A DNA stretch of 49,708 bases, taken from contig CALWTY010000012.1 in NCBI GenBank assembly GCA_944384585.1, positions 1 through 49,708 of the forward strand, read 5' to 3'. Origin of the DNA: an uncultured Clostridia bacterium (lineage in GTDB: Bacteria > Bacillota > Clostridia > Oscillospirales > CAG-272). Below, piece after piece: positions 1 to 8,108 of this stretch (position 1 is its first letter; every line of letters starts with the position of its first letter). The position numbers and the translations under genes were made by a program. Under the pieces are notes generated by a model. The model had not been told where the DNA came from. It made no database searches and saw only the letters and a list, made by a program, of their open reading frames with translations.

Positions 1-22
1 AGACAGATGGCGGCTGTTTTAG

Positions 23-1371
23 AAGGAAGGTGGGACTATCAAACGAATTGTGATTTTGGAACTATCAGACCAGGATATTTTGGAGATTGCATTGGGTTGG
101 AACTACTTCAAGTTGTTGCTTGAAACGGTCGAGAGATATATCGTGGTTGGTGTACTCTGTTATACGTCACCTCTGGCATTTTCCATGGGTGCCTCAAAAG
201 CAACGACGCCGGTTTTCAGAAGCTGGTGTCGTATGGTTGGATCCCAGCTCTTATTGCTCGTTATGAATGTGTGGTTCCTACGAGGCTTCAACTCCTCGAT
301 GGGTGCCTACATCGGAAACGGCGGTGCCTTATCTACCGGATACGGAAGCGTATTTCTTTGGTTGTTCTGTGCTTTGGCATTCCTCAAAACTGCGCAGAAG
401 TTTGACTCTTATCTGGCGTCAATCGGGCTTAACGTGGCTCAGACCGGTTCCAGTATGGGTATGGAGCTTCTGATGGCAGCAAGAGTTGTCACAGGCATTG
501 GACACGGCGCAAGGAGTGCGGGTAACGTATTTGGTGGTGCAACTGCCACAGGTACCGGTGCCGCAGCAAGCGGTTTTGCTTCCGGGTTCGCAAACATGTT
601 CAAGGGCAACAGCTATGTTCGAGATGCTGTTGTGCAAGGCGGTCAGCGTATGGGCGCCGGTGGAACAATTGGATTTGTTGGCAGAGCCTTTGGTGGTATG
701 GCCGCACGTAACGGTGCGCAGTTGACTGGTGACTCTATCGCTTCCGTCGCAGCACGAACACCGAATATGTCCGGTACGATTGCCGGAGATATTGCAGATA
801 GAAGTCTCGCAAACTATATGCCTCATATGAGTGGTATGAATGTTTCGGGTACCGAAATCACCGGTGGTCAAATCACAGCCAAGGTTGTGGGTGCGGACGG
901 AAAGGAAACTTCAGTCGCAATGTACAGTGCAGCACAATTTGAGAAACCTGACGGACCTCATTCCGTTGTTACGGCATCGGATGGCAGTCAGTGGTATCAA
1001 ATGGCAAGCGGTCCCGGTGCAGGTGCATTTTACGATGCTCCTCAGTTTAACGGTATCTGGAATGCACTATTCATCCCTTTGATAATACGGTTATTTCCAG
1101 TGCCTTCGGATTGGACCTGAATGCCGAATACAGCCAGTTTGGTACAACCTACGGTCAAGTTATTGATAGTCGTGCCCAAGCTCTTAAAATGACGCTTTAT
1201 GGCACCGCATCAAATGGTAGCGCAGTTCCGCTTACCGACACTGAACTCATCGCATTCCTTGCAAGGCAAAACTGTAGTGAGACCCGTAAACATATTGTGA
1301 AGACCGGGCTTTCCCTTGTATCGTTCACAGTTGCCTTACCTGCAACATACACATCCAAGCCATCCAACTGA
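23..1371 (+). pseudogene. Broken VirB6/TrbL-like conjugation membrane protein, fragment
   Basis: The frame open from base 23 (first usable start GTG at 50) reads a protein with hydrophobic segments near residues 20-45, 60-80 and 95-115, then a long Gly/Ala-rich soluble tail. That is the layout of VirB6/TrbL-like channel proteins of clostridial conjugative elements. The reading stops at 1120, but the neighbouring frame continues the same protein (DNTVISSAFGLDLNAEY, from 1081), so there is a 1-nt frameshift near 1071-1080. The first bases also suggest that the N-terminal half lies upstream in another frame (QMAAVLEG at 4-27). After about 1290 the sequence no longer looks like this family and runs into the antisense of an integrase gene. 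Family assignment is by motif impression only; that it is broken is clear. Confidence 0.6.
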
Positions 1372-1475
1372 TCCTTCATCAGTTGCTTTTCCTTTTCTCT
1401 AAGTGTTGCCAGATCATTCGCATATATAAACTTTCGCCGTCCCAACGGATCGGTATATGTGTACATATATCGCTT
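1323..1475 (-). pseudogene. Tn916-type tyrosine integrase, N-terminal fragment
   Basis: On the minus strand about 50 residues read YMYTYTDPLGRRKFIYA, then LATLREKEKQLMKDQLDG and a terminal GKATVN. This is the arm-type DNA-binding domain found at the start of Tn916-family tyrosine integrases, which bind the element ends during excision and integration. The similarity ends near 1323. There is no SAM-like core-binding domain and no catalytic R-H-R-Y domain. Neither end is a natural gene boundary: the 3' side joins the VirB6-like fragment and the 5' side joins a chromosomal MBL-fold gene. It is a recombination scar rather than a working gene. Confidence 0.65.
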
Positions 1476-2160
1476 ATCTGACGCTCTCTGTACCGAGCTG
1501 TACCGCGATAAGATCAGCGTGGAACGCTTCCTTTTCCGACCGGCGGAGGGGAACTATCCCGAACCGCAGACCCGTTACCATGAGATCCTGCCGTCCCTTT
1601 TCTCCCGCTATGAGGGGGCAAAGATCTGCGATGTGCATATGGGACAGCGGTTTTCATTCGGCGGCGCGGAGCTGACCTTTCTCTTCACGCCGGAAATTCT
1701 CCCCGCAATCGGAGCGTATAGTCAGCCCAACACGAATTCTCTGGTCTTTACGATCGAATATTACGGACAGAAGCTTCTCGTTTCGGGAGATGCGACCGAT
1801 TTTGTCATGCGGTTTCTGACAGATGTCTGCGGCCCGTCTCTGAAATGCGATCTGTTGCAAGCGGCGCATCACGGTGCGGCTCACGGAGAGCCTGATCCCA
1901 AATGTCCCGACGAAAAGGCGATCGATGATTTTTACGCGCTTGCCGATCCCGACACGGTGCTGTGGCCGACCAGTCGGTTTCATTACGAAAACTGGGTGCT
2001 GAGCGGGAAACGGCCGGGGTTCAGGGTGCTGATCGACGGGAAGCGGCGCCAGATCTGCGCCGGGAATACAAACAAAAGCTATCTCTTCCGTCGGAACCGG
2101 ACGGAGACGGAAATGACACGGGAATCAGAGGAAACCGGATATGGAAAAATACAGATATGA
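1459..2160 (+). pseudogene. MBL-fold hydrolase (ComEC C-domain-like), 5'-truncated
   Basis: The frame encodes the back half of a metallo-beta-lactamase-fold protein. LLVSGDATDFVMRFL supplies a metal-ligand Asp and LLQAAHHGAAHG a His pair, in the order seen in the C-terminal domain of ComEC-like and stand-alone MBL hydrolases. The N-terminal HxHxDH metal site of the family is absent; upstream lies integrase debris instead. The GTG at 1459 is only the first in-frame start and has no ribosome site. The 3' end overlaps the next gene by 20 bp, so the pair was probably one operon before the left side was replaced. A misassembly at the junction near 1470 would give the same picture. Confidence 0.6.
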
Positions 2161-2854
2161 AATCCATTGCCATACCAGGCAGGGAAGTCTTTGCGGACGT
2201 ATGACGGGGGCGCAGACGGCGGAATATTATCATGCCAAAGGGTATCGGGGAATCATTGTGACGGATCATTTTTTCAACGGCAACTGCGCGGTATCCCCGG
2301 AGCTTCCGTGGAAGGAGCGGGTGGAGCGCTTCTTTGAGGGCTATCGGGATGCGAAGGAGGAGGGGGAGAAGCTCGGCCTGACAGTGTTATACGGTTGGGA
2401 GTATAACTATCAGACGACGGAGTTTCTTACATACGGCGCGGATATCGCCTGGCTGACGGATCATCCCGATATTCTGACGCTTTCCCCGGAGGAATATTGC
2501 GACGAGATTCATCGGGCGGGCGGATTGATCGTCCATGCGCATCCCTTTCGGGAGAGACCGTATATCCGGTATTTCAGGCTGTTTCCCAACTATGTTGACG
2601 CGGTGGAAACGGTCAATGCCGCGCACCATCTGTTCCCCGACTTTGATAAACGGGCAGATTTTTATGCCGATTCCTATAGACTGAAAAAAGTGGTCGGTTC
2701 CGATTTTCATTATGAGTGGCCGGGCGGGCTGTGCGCTATGGAGTTTGAAGAACCGATCGCCGGGATTCATGATTTTATCCGCCTTGTTTCGGAGGGGAAA
2801 TACTCCGGTCTGCGCCTTGATACGGAGGGCAGAGTCATTGCCCGGCTTCTCTGA
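2141..2854 (+). CDS. PHP-domain metal-dependent phosphoesterase
   Basis: A 237-residue protein of the PHP (polymerase and histidinol phosphatase) superfamily. The metal-binding motifs appear in family order: EIHCHT at residues 7-12 (HxH), IIVTDHF, LIVHAHPF and VVGSDFHYEW near the C-terminus. Such enzymes hydrolyse phosphomonoesters with a trinuclear metal centre; the substrate here is not evident. It is distinct from the histidinol-phosphatase at 26599. The start ATG overlaps the 3' end of the truncated MBL gene, indicating translational coupling. Length is normal for stand-alone PHP proteins. Confidence 0.85.
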   Translation: MEKYRYEIHCHTRQGSLCGRMTGAQTAEYYHAKGYRGIIVTDHFFNGNCAVSPELPWKERVERFFEGYRDAKEEGEKLGLTVLYGWEYNYQTTEFLTYGADIAWLTDHPDILTLSPEEYCDEIHRAGGLIVHAHPFRERPYIRYFRLFPNYVDAVETVNAAHHLFPDFDKRADFYADSYRLKKVVGSDFHYEWPGGLCAMEFEEPIAGIHDFIRLVSEGKYSGLRLDTEGRVIARLL

Positions 2855-2899
2855 ATCGGACGCCCGATCCATGCTGCAGCCCCGGTCAGGGAGCGAACG

Positions 2900-2926
2900 G
2901 GAGCGTGTCGATTGAACGCTCCTTTT
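2900..2926 (+). terminator. Weak intrinsic terminator after the PHP gene
   Basis: GGAGCGT (2900-2906) pairs with ACGCTCC (2916-2922) across a 9-nt loop and is followed by TTTT. It lies 45 bp after the PHP stop and just before the next promoter. The stem is short, so termination may be partial. Confidence 0.5.
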
Positions 2927-2944
2927 CGCCGTTGAGCCGCGGTC

Positions 2945-2973
2945 TTGACAATTTCTGTCGGTTCGTGTATAAT
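2945..2973 (+). promoter_or_regulatory. Consensus sigma-A promoter for the GH43 gene
   Basis: TTGACA (2945-2950), a 17-bp spacer, TATAAT (2968-2973): a perfect match. The start codon it serves is at 3160, leaving a leader of roughly 180 nt with no gene and no riboswitch class that I recognise. Confidence 0.85.
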
Positions 2974-3159
2974 ATTTCAACAGCGGACGGCGCAGGCTGC
3001 CGGGGAACGTCCCTTCCTCCGATAAACGCGGCGGCGCGCATCCCTACCGATTGGCTCCGCGGTGTGATGCGCGGATGGAGCTGCGTCGGTCTTTGTAAGA
3101 AGCCCCCGGAAGCGGTGCGGTTTCCCGTCCGATCAAGCTGATGAAAGGTGTCTTAATCC

Positions 3160-4077
3160 ATGAAATTACGATTCAATGTAACCGACAAAACCCAGCCCGA
3201 TCCCTTTATTTTCGAGGACGACGGGAAATTCTATCTCTATGTCACCGCCCTTGACGGCGTGGAGGCCTATGAAGCCGACGATTTTCTCGGGGAATGGCGC
3301 TACTGCGGCGTTGTGACGCGGTTTGACGGCGCAACGGAATATTGGGCGCCCTCAGTGATCCGCCTGGAGGATACCTACTATATGTACGTTTCCTGCATCA
3401 GAAACGGAAACTTCGAGTATATGCACGTCGCCTCCGCGAAATCCCCGCTCGGTCCGTTCGGAAACGAAAAGTGTCTGTATAACCGATTCTCCATTGATTC
3501 CCATATGGTCAAGACTGAAAAAGGGCTGTATCTCTGGTACGCGGAGGATAATCTCACCCGCGATCTCGTCGGAACGCGGATCTATGTCGACCGGTTCCTC
3601 GATCCCTATACCCCCGAAAACGACCCGAAGGAGGTGCTGCTGCCGGAGTTCGACGAGGAGAAATTCACCCCTCAATGCACGCCGGAGCGCGATTGGTATA
3701 CGCTGGAGGGTCCGTTCTGGTTCCGGGACGGCGAATGGCAGTATCTGATGTACAGCGCAGGCTGCTATCGCGATGATACCTATCATATCGGCTATGCGGT
3801 CGCGAAATCGAGCGAGGAAGATTTGAAAAAGGTCGATTTCGTCAAGGTCACAGAAGACGGCGGCTTTGCGCCGCTGATCATCAAAAACGAATTTGAAGAG
3901 GGGACGGGGCATCACAGCGTTCTTTTCCACAAGGGGCAGTACTATGCCTTCTATCACGGCCGCGACTATCGGGAGGACGGCGTGATCGGCTCGGAGGAAC
4001 GGAGGATCGCCCGCATCTGCCGCCTTTATGTCAGGGACGGCGTGATCAGGGCGGAGCGCTTCCCCGACAGGCTCTGA
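3160..4077 (+). CDS. Glycoside hydrolase family 43-type enzyme
   Basis: A 305-residue protein with the five-bladed beta-propeller signature of GH43-like glycosidases. The three acidic catalytic positions are visible: D14 in QPDPFIF (general base), D113 in SIDSHM (pKa modulator) and E183 in LEGPFWF (general acid). There is no signal peptide, so it acts in the cytoplasm on imported oligosaccharides; likely substrates are arabinosides or xylosides, but specificity cannot be read. The coding frame is a single catalytic domain without a carbohydrate-binding module. It has its own promoter and terminator and is monocistronic. Confidence 0.8.
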   Translation: MKLRFNVTDKTQPDPFIFEDDGKFYLYVTALDGVEAYEADDFLGEWRYCGVVTRFDGATEYWAPSVIRLEDTYYMYVSCIRNGNFEYMHVASAKSPLGPFGNEKCLYNRFSIDSHMVKTEKGLYLWYAEDNLTRDLVGTRIYVDRFLDPYTPENDPKEVLLPEFDEEKFTPQCTPERDWYTLEGPFWFRDGEWQYLMYSAGCYRDDTYHIGYAVAKSSEEDLKKVDFVKVTEDGGFAPLIIKNEFEEGTGHHSVLFHKGQYYAFYHGRDYREDGVIGSEERRIARICRLYVRDGVIRAERFPDRL

Positions 4078-4100
4078 ATCAAGGCTCCGATATATTTCGG

Positions 4101-4130
4101 CACCGCCGGCGCATTGCGCCGGCGGTGTTT
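4101..4130. terminator. Terminator between convergent GH43 and MATE genes
   Basis: CACCGCCGGCGC (4101-4112), loop ATT, then the perfect complement GCGCCGGCGGTG (4116-4127), followed by TTT on the plus strand. The 12-bp GC-rich stem sits between two converging genes and probably serves both, the plus side more efficiently. Confidence 0.8.
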
Positions 4131-4178
4131 CGGTATCCGTATGGGGGGCGATCCCGTTTCTTTCCACAGCGCGGCCGA

Positions 4179-6149
4179 TCAGGGCTGCGGCGTCGCTGCG
4201 GCGGCTTGGCGGGCAAGAAGCGCGAGGATCTCCTCCGCCGCACTCTCAGATCCCGAGGAGGAATCGATCACCGCATCGTATTGAGAGGCGTCTCCCCACG
4301 GAAGCCCGGAGATATGGCGGTAATAGGAGGCCCGCGCCCGATCGGAGCGGCGGATGCTTCTCACCGCCTCCCTGCGGGTGTCCCCGTAAAAGGACATCAC
4401 ACGCTCAATCCGATATTCCTTCGGCGCGCGGACAAAGATCCGGAATACGTTCGGGTTGTCGCGAAGAACATAATCGGCGGCCCGACCGACGATGACGCAG
4501 CTTCCGTTTTCCGCGATTTTCCGGATCACCTCCGCCTGCGCCCGGATGGCATGACCGATAACGCGGCGGGAAAGATAGAGATCGTGAAGCCTCGACGGCG
4601 CGTTCCGGTTCAGATCCGAGATGAATTTTCCGGCAAGGCCCGCTTCCTCCGCCGCCAATGCCGTCATTTCCTTATAGTAAAACGGGATTCCGAGACGGTC
4701 TGCAAGCAGCTTCCCGATCTGCTTGCCGCCTGATCCGTGTTCTCTTGCGACCGTGATGATCACACCGGGGCGGGAGGGAAGGATCGCCGCCGGATGCTCT
4801 GCCTTGGCTGCCTGCAGCGATGCCTGCGTGAAGGCATTTTTGAAAAAGGAGCGGCTGAAGATCAGCCCGATCAGGGAGGTCAGGGTATCGGTGACGGGAT
4901 AGGTCAGCCAGAAATAATCCAGCCCGATCAGAGAAAAGAGATAGCCGAGGGGAACGAACAGCACCACCGTCCGAATCACCGTCAGCGCCGAGCTTTTCAG
5001 CGGCAGTCCGACCGCCTGGAACAGGACGGGGTAGGTGAGAGAGGTGACGAGAGGAAGAAAACTCCAGCCGATGATGCGAAAAGCGGTCACGCCGATTCCG
5101 ATGACCTCTTCATCGAAGGAGAAGACCCGAAGCATCGGCTTCGGGATGAGATTGAAGCAGATCGTTCCGAGGAACATCAGCGAAAAGCCGAAGAGAAGTG
5201 CGACGCGCAGGGTCTTGCGGCATCGGTCGATTTTTTCCGCCGCGTAATTGAAGCTCACAATGGGAACGATGCAGGTCTGCATCGCGCCGAGGGGAATAAA
5301 GAAGAAGGTCTGCCATTTATAATACAGGCCAAGCGTCGTGACCGCTGCGTCGGAAAAGCGGGAGAGAATCATATTCAACCCGAAAATATAGAAGGTATAG
5401 GCCGACTGCATCAGAATGTTGGGCAGACCGAGACGGAAGACCTCGTCGGTGGCGCGTGGAAAGCTCGAAAGCGCGGGAGGCCGGTGGAAGCCCTTCCTCA
5501 TTACGACGAGCGCGGCCACCATCTGTCCCGCGACGGTGGCAATCGCCGCGCCCGTGATCCCCATGCTGTCCCCGACGATTCCGAAAATCAGGATCGGATC
5601 GAGGATGATGTTGGTGACTGCGCCGAGAATCTGCGCCGTCATCGGGGTCTTCATGTCGCCCTGTGCCTGAAGGATTTTGGTCCAGATGCTTTCAAGAAAA
5701 AGACCGAAGCTGAAGACCGACACGACGCGGCCGTAGGCGATCACGTCCGCGATCACGTCGGGGTCTTCCGAGGACATGGCGGCGAAGGAGGGCATGAAGG
5801 CGAAGCAGACCGCAGCAAAGATTGCCCAAAGCAGCACGGCAAGGGGCGTACCGATCCCGGCATACTCCTTTGCCTTCTCCTTCTGATCGAGGCCGAGGCG
5901 AGACGACATGGCGGTGTTGATGCCGACGCCTGTCCCGACCGCCAGCGCGATCATCAGAAGCTGAACGGGATATAGGATCGAGAGCGCCGTCAGTCCGGAA
6001 TCGGAGAACCGGCCGACAAAAAAGCTGTCGACGATGTTGTAGAGCGCCTGAATCAGTTGGGCCAGCATCACGGGCGGTGCCATTTTGAGGAGAATTCTGT
6101 CGACCCGTCCCTCCCCGAAGGAGCAGGCCTGCTCTTCAATTGACTTCAT
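4179..6149 (-). CDS. MATE transporter fused to a cytidylate-kinase-like domain
   Basis: 656 residues from the ATG at 6149; a longer in-frame reading to 6221 lacks a ribosome site, whereas AGGAGG lies 13 nt before 6149. Residues about 15-440 form a 12-helix MATE exporter (MAPPVMLAQLIQALYNIVDSF at the start), which extrudes drugs or metabolites by Na+ or H+ antiport. Residues about 463-656 form a separate nucleotide-kinase-like domain beginning VIITVAREHGSGGKQIG, with a P-loop-like HGSGGKQ, an IVGRAADYVL segment and an FRIFVRAPKEYRIERV segment: the 'cytidylate kinase-like' family often found alone in Clostridia. The fusion is in one uninterrupted frame. The function of the second domain, whether kinase or ligand sensor, is unknown. 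Confidence 0.85.
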   Translation of the reverse strand: MKSIEEQACSFGEGRVDRILLKMAPPVMLAQLIQALYNIVDSFFVGRFSDSGLTALSILYPVQLLMIALAVGTGVGINTAMSSRLGLDQKEKAKEYAGIGTPLAVLLWAIFAAVCFAFMPSFAAMSSEDPDVIADVIAYGRVVSVFSFGLFLESIWTKILQAQGDMKTPMTAQILGAVTNIILDPILIFGIVGDSMGITGAAIATVAGQMVAALVVMRKGFHRPPALSSFPRATDEVFRLGLPNILMQSAYTFYIFGLNMILSRFSDAAVTTLGLYYKWQTFFFIPLGAMQTCIVPIVSFNYAAEKIDRCRKTLRVALLFGFSLMFLGTICFNLIPKPMLRVFSFDEEVIGIGVTAFRIIGWSFLPLVTSLTYPVLFQAVGLPLKSSALTVIRTVVLFVPLGYLFSLIGLDYFWLTYPVTDTLTSLIGLIFSRSFFKNAFTQASLQAAKAEHPAAILPSRPGVIITVAREHGSGGKQIGKLLADRLGIPFYYKEMTALAAEEAGLAGKFISDLNRNAPSRLHDLYLSRRVIGHAIRAQAEVIRKIAENGSCVIVGRAADYVLRDNPNVFRIFVRAPKEYRIERVMSFYGDTRREAVRSIRRSDRARASYYRHISGLPWGDASQYDAVIDSSSGSESAAEEILALLARQAAAATPQP

Positions 6150-6537
6150 CTTCGTTACCAATCCTCCTGAAATTCCGCCGGCGGCGTTGATTCTCAATCC
6201 GACGCCTGCCGTCTCCGGCACTTATCCCCACAGTCTCTTCGGCGGCCGGAGGGAATTGCGGTTCAAGCTCTCGTTCCGGCGGGACAGCCCGATCCGCGAT
6301 AAGAATGCGGCGGCTCTGACGACAGCCTCGCCGTTGCCTTCCTGCATTGCGTGAACTCTTCGGATATTTTCGGTGCAAGCACCGCGTCCCGTCTGTCGGA
6401 CTGAAAGTTTATACTCCGTTCGGCGGTGTTTGTCAGGACAGCGAAGGGAAAAGACCGGATATGACGGTGACTTTGCGGGTCGATCCTGCCGGCTGACAAA
6501 ATATTCCGCCGAAAAATGTAAATCGACGGGATTGCTA
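6150..6537. other. Non-coding gap between divergent MATE and FAD oxidoreductase genes
   Basis: About 390 bp without a convincing gene. Two short overlapping frames on the minus strand (6222-6566) have no ribosome site and low-complexity composition. The MATE promoter must lie here, but I could not single one out. No riboswitch class was recognised. Confidence 0.4.
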
Positions 6538-6566
6538 TTGAAAAAACCAAAGGGGTGTGCTATCAT
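6538..6566 (+). promoter_or_regulatory. Sigma-A promoter for the FAD oxidoreductase
   Basis: TTGAAA (6538-6543), 17-bp spacer, TATCAT (6561-6566). It leaves a leader of about 100 nt before the GGAGG ribosome site at 6663 and the ATG at 6676. Confidence 0.7.
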
Positions 6567-6675
6567 ATTGGGGAAGATTCGGTTATTGTAATATGCGAGC
6601 CGACGGCGGCGCTCCCCCGCAGGGAGTCAGGGCGGGAGGCACTCGACAGACAACAACAGGAACGGAGGAACGGCA

Positions 6676-7842
6676 ATGGAAGATATCACACTCACACGAA
6701 AGGGAAGCTATGACGTGATCGTGGTGGGGGGAGGCATTGCGGGCGTCTCGGCGGCGGTTTCGGCGGCCAGAGGCGGAGTGCGGGTGCTTCTGATCGAGAA
6801 GCTCATCAATCTCGGAGGACTTGCCACCTCCGGGCTGATATCCTGGTACGAGCCCCTTTGCGACGGCCGCGGGCGGCAGATGATCGGGGGGATCGCGGAG
6901 GAGCTGATCCGCCTGGCGGTGCGAGACTGCTTCGATACGCTTCCGGAGAGCTGGGGCGGTTCGGAGCATCGGGACGGGCGCTTTGCCACCCATTTCTCCC
7001 CGACCGTCTTTTCCCTGGCGCTCGACCGGTTTGTTCTCGGGAGCGGGGCGGCGCTCCGCTTCGATACCTACGCCACCTATCCGCTGATGGAGGGGAGGCA
7101 CTGCGTCGGCGTGATCTGCGAAAGCGCGGACGGCAGAGAGCTGATTGAGGGTAAGGCGATCATCGATGCGACGGGCAGCGCCTCGATCTGCCGACGCGCG
7201 GGCATGCCGACGGTCTGCGGAGAGAACTTCATGTCCTGCGTCGCGCATTATATCGATGACGAATGCATAGAGCGCTATCGGCAGACGGGAAGACAGAGCG
7301 AGCTGAGAAAATGGTTTGCCGTCGGCAGCAATATGTTCGGTCACGGTCATCCGGAGGGCATGAAGAAGACCGTGGGCGATTCCGCCGACGAGCTCAATGA
7401 ATATATCCTGACCGGCAAAAAAATGCTGCTTGACAAGGTCAGGGAGAAACGCAAAGGGGGCTTTGATCTGACGGCGATTTCCACGATGCCGCAGCTGAGA
7501 ACCATCCGACGGATCGTCGGAGCGGAGGATTTTGAGGCGATTGACGGTAAGCCCTGCGATAATCCGATCGGAGTCTGCGGCGACTTCCGGCCGGGTCGGG
7601 AGGGGAAGCATTATATGATCCCCTACGGCGCTCTTGTCCATCCCGATTTCGATAATCTGTTCGCCTGCGGGCGGATTATCTCCGCGCCGGCGGGAGACGG
7701 ATGGGAGGTGGCCCGCGTCATTCCGACCTGTGCGTTGACGGGGGAGGCAGCGGGTAAGGCTGCCGCGGAATCGGTCCTGAAAGGGATACCCGCGCCGAAA
7801 ATCCGGTTCGCTCCGCTTCTTTGCGGAGAGTTGGCGCTGTAA
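6676..7842 (+). CDS. FAD-dependent oxidoreductase
   Basis: 388 residues. The N-terminus YDVIVVGGGIAGVSAAVSA is a Rossmann FAD-binding fold (GxGxxG) and the acidic end of the second strand is seen in VLLIEK. IIDATGSASI and the C-terminal FACGRIISAPAGDGWEVAR segment are the second FAD contacts of the FAD_oxidored family. The substrate is unknown; relatives act on hydroxy acids, sugars or ring compounds. There is no signal peptide and no transmembrane segment, so it is cytoplasmic. Flanking promoter and hairpin make it a single-gene unit, and no neighbour hints at a pathway. Confidence 0.8.
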   Translation: MEDITLTRKGSYDVIVVGGGIAGVSAAVSAARGGVRVLLIEKLINLGGLATSGLISWYEPLCDGRGRQMIGGIAEELIRLAVRDCFDTLPESWGGSEHRDGRFATHFSPTVFSLALDRFVLGSGAALRFDTYATYPLMEGRHCVGVICESADGRELIEGKAIIDATGSASICRRAGMPTVCGENFMSCVAHYIDDECIERYRQTGRQSELRKWFAVGSNMFGHGHPEGMKKTVGDSADELNEYILTGKKMLLDKVREKRKGGFDLTAISTMPQLRTIRRIVGAEDFEAIDGKPCDNPIGVCGDFRPGREGKHYMIPYGALVHPDFDNLFACGRIISAPAGDGWEVARVIPTCALTGEAAGKAAAESVLKGIPAPKIRFAPLLCGELAL

Positions 7843-7872
7843 ATTCCGGTACGGGAGACCGATCTCCGTTGC

Positions 7873-7911
7873 GGGACGTCTGTCGGTTTGACAGGCGTCC
7901 CTCCCGCCTTT
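7873..7911 (+). terminator. Hairpin after the FAD oxidoreductase
   Basis: GGGACGTCTGTC (7873-7884) pairs with GACAGGCGTCCC (7890-7901), with one G-U pair and a 5-nt loop. The following TCCCGCCTTT is only moderately T-rich, so it is a terminator or an mRNA-end hairpin. Confidence 0.55.
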
Positions 7912-8040
7912 GCCTGTGCGTGATCCCCGCGATGGGAAGCACGTGTCCCATGACTTCGTGTCATTTTCGCCTATAAACCCCTTCTTCCGCCCGGAAAATC
8001 GGAATAAATTCCGAACTTGAAAGAAATCTGCAGAATTCTG

Positions 8041-8069
8041 TTGCAAAAAAAGGGTAAATGTTGTATAAT
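8041..8069 (+). promoter_or_regulatory. Promoter of the purB-purA operon
   Basis: TTGCAA (8041-8046), 17-bp spacer, TATAAT (8064-8069). The purB ATG is only about 33 nt downstream of the expected +1, so there is no room for a purine riboswitch in this leader. Confidence 0.8.
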
Positions 8070-8108
8070 AAAATGTAAAAAACTTTGAACAGGGATTCGG
8101 AGGACGAG

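Noticed and set aside
2905-3141. A 78-codon frame in the leader of the GH43 gene
   Set aside because: It contains the GH43 promoter itself, lacks a ribosome site and resembles no protein family.
6222-6566. Two overlapping minus-strand frames before the FAD oxidoreductase
   Set aside because: No start signals, Arg/Pro/Ser-rich shadow composition, and overlap with the promoter at 6538.
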